DNA of 7,482 nucleotides from Nitrospirota bacterium (lineage in GTDB: Bacteria > Nitrospirota > Nitrospiria > Nitrospirales > Nitrospiraceae), in the NCBI GenBank assembly GCA_004296865.1, contig SCVQ01000447.1, positions 1-7,482 of the forward strand, read 5' to 3'. The notes beneath the pieces are model-generated. The model worked only from the letters and a program-made list of their open reading frames with translations. It searched no databases and was not told the DNA's origin. The position numbers and the translations under genes were made by a program. Below are positions 6,232-7,482 of this stretch, piece by piece (the stretch's first letter is position 1; every line of letters begins with the position of its first letter).

Positions 6232-7473
6232 GTGAAGCTTCCGCAAGTCTTCGAGAGTCTGAGCAGCCGTCGCATCGGGGTGATGTTGCCGCTGGGCTTT
6301 GCCTCGGGGCTTCCCTTGGCCCTGACTTCCGGCACCCTCCAGGCCTGGTTGACGGTGGACGGGGTGGACCTCCATACGATGGGGTTGTTTACCCTCGCCG
6401 GCATTCCCTACACCCTGAAATTTTTGTGGTCGCCGGTGATGGATCGCTTTGTCCCGCCGTGGCTGGGCCGTCGTCGGGGCTGGATGGTGGCCTCCCAGAT
6501 CGCGTTGATCGGCGGCATCGCCGCCATGGCCGCGACTGGTGCGGGAAAAGCCCACATGATGTTGGGAGTCCTGGCCTTCGCCGTGGCCTTTGCCTCGGCG
6601 TCCCAGGACATCGTGTTCGACGCCTACCGGACCGACGTGCTGCGCCCGAACGAGCGTGGGCCGGGGGCGGGAGTGTCGGTGACCGGGTATCGGCTTGCCA
6701 TGCTGGTGTCCGGGGCCGCGGCGCTGATTCTCTCCGAGTCGATCGGCTGGCAAGCGACCTATCTCCTCATGGCGGGCTTGATGCTCGTGGGAGTCTGGAC
6801 GACCCTGTTCAGTCCCGAGCCGATGGACCCCGTCGCAGTCCCGCGGAGCCTGCACGAGGCAATTTGGGGGCCGATCCGTGAATTTTTCTCGCGGGCGCCG
6901 GCCGTCGGGCTGCTGCTGCTCATTATCCTGTATAAACTGGGCGATGCCTTCGCCGGCTCGCTGACCACGGCGTTTCTGATCCGGGGCATGGGTTTTTCTC
7001 CCGGTGAGGTGGGGGTGGTCAACAAGGCGATGGGGTTGGGGGCGACCATTCTTGGGGCGCTCGCAGGCGGCGCGCTCATGGTGCGCCTGGGGCTGTTCCG
7101 CTCATTGTTGGTATTCGGCCTCCTGCAAGCCTTCTCCAACCTCTCTTTTATGGTGTTGGCTTGGACCGGGAAAAGTTATCCGGTGATGGTGTCGGCGGTG
7201 GCGATCGAAAACCTCGCTGGCGGCATGGGAACGGCCGCCTTCGTGGCGCTCACGATGTCCCTCTGCGACCACCGCTATACGGCCACTCAGTTTGCCTTGC
7301 TGTCGGCACTGGCGGCGCTTGGGCGGGTCTTTGTCGGGCCGCCATCCGGGTATCTGGTGGAGGCGGTCGGGTGGGGTCCCTTTTTCTTTCTGACCTTTCT
7401 TGCGGCGTTGCCGGGCCTCTGGCTGCTCTGGTTTCTGCGTGATGACCTTGGCAAGCAAGCGACGCAGGGGTAG
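6232..7473 (+). CDS. ampG: AmpG-family muropeptide permease (MFS), short 12-helix form
   Basis: AmpG is an inner-membrane, proton-driven MFS permease that imports GlcNAc-1,6-anhydroMurNAc (peptides) for cell-wall recycling; where ampC/ampR exist it also governs beta-lactamase induction. The 413 residues match E. coli AmpG closely, compared from memory: GFASGLPLALTSGTLQAW (22-39), FLWSPVMDR (64-72), GRRRGW (79-84), SASQDIVFDAYRTDVL (122-137), VTGYRLAMLVSGAA, LYKLGDAFAGSLTT (233-246), GEVGVVNKAMGLGATILGAL and ATQFALLSALAALGRV. About twelve membrane helices fit, roughly at 15-37, 48-70, 85-104, 108-128, 150-170, 175-195, 222-245, 262-283, 288-310, 315-340, 352-374 and 380-402. E. coli AmpG has about 491 residues with two further C-terminal helices, which are absent here; the ORF ends cleanly rather than by frameshift. 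GTG 6232 is chosen over GTG 6205 from the GAGGG site and the homologous start. mltG lies at the other end of the window, and no amp or nag genes are seen nearby. Confidence 0.93.
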   Translation: MKLPQVFESLSSRRIGVMLPLGFASGLPLALTSGTLQAWLTVDGVDLHTMGLFTLAGIPYTLKFLWSPVMDRFVPPWLGRRRGWMVASQIALIGGIAAMAATGAGKAHMMLGVLAFAVAFASASQDIVFDAYRTDVLRPNERGPGAGVSVTGYRLAMLVSGAAALILSESIGWQATYLLMAGLMLVGVWTTLFSPEPMDPVAVPRSLHEAIWGPIREFFSRAPAVGLLLLIILYKLGDAFAGSLTTAFLIRGMGFSPGEVGVVNKAMGLGATILGALAGGALMVRLGLFRSLLVFGLLQAFSNLSFMVLAWTGKSYPVMVSAVAIENLAGGMGTAAFVALTMSLCDHRYTATQFALLSALAALGRVFVGPPSGYLVEAVGWGPFFFLTFLAALPGLWLLWFLRDDLGKQATQG

Positions 7474-7482
7474 CCAGAAGAC

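Noticed and set aside
6195..6881. Plus-strand ORF of 228 codons starting ATG 6195
   Set aside because: It overlaps ampG in another frame. Its translation is Gly/Arg/Pro-rich without motifs, while the ampG frame carries the conserved transporter sequence.
1..7482. CRISPR, tRNA/rRNA, integrase, transposase, toxin-antitoxin or defence genes
   Set aside because: I looked on both strands for repeat-spacer arrays, tRNA-like structures and mobile-element motifs, and saw none.

Overview
This is a GC-rich bacterial window in which all six supported genes lie on the + strand. Coding is dense and no gap reaches 300 bp. No RNA gene, CRISPR array, insertion sequence or integrase is visible. The combination of genes, the GC-rich codon use with GTG starts, and a short tandem heptamer between genes fit a Nitrospira-like member of Nitrospirota. 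That is an inference from general resemblance, since no taxonomic marker gene is present.

Layout: (1) 1-501 is the C-terminal half of the septal/endolytic murein transglycosylase MltG, cut by the window edge. (2) 511-1215 is deoC, deoxyribose-phosphate aldolase, whose Shine-Dalgarno starts on the last base of the mltG stop. (3) About 1276-3738 is a large uncharacterised protein. Its third quarter is a divergent class III nucleotidyl-cyclase fold, set between a long helical N-terminal region and a beta-rich tail. (4) 3791-4966 is deoB, phosphopentomutase. (5) 4971-5005 holds five tandem 7-bp units. (6) 5020-5484 encodes a RidA/YjgF-family protein. Genes 1-5 are close-packed and probably one operon. 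(7) A good sigma70-type promoter at 5524-5552 precedes a small exported protein of unknown function (5634-6041). (8) A 190-bp gap without a clear promoter or terminator leads to ampG (6232-7473), a muropeptide permease of the MFS.

Two themes run through the window. Deoxynucleoside breakdown: DeoB turns deoxyribose-1-phosphate into deoxyribose-5-phosphate, and DeoC splits that into glyceraldehyde-3-phosphate and acetaldehyde. No nucleoside phosphorylase, kinase or DeoR-type regulator is present here. Cell-wall turnover: MltG cuts nascent glycan strands to leave anhydro-muropeptide ends, and AmpG imports anhydro-muropeptides for recycling. The two wall genes flank the deo genes, and I see no direct evidence that they are co-regulated.

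The best candidate for something undescribed is the roughly 820-residue cyclase-like protein between deoC and deoB. It keeps both metal-binding aspartates of class III cyclases but has lost recognisable substrate-selecting residues. Nothing in the window proves a new multi-gene system.
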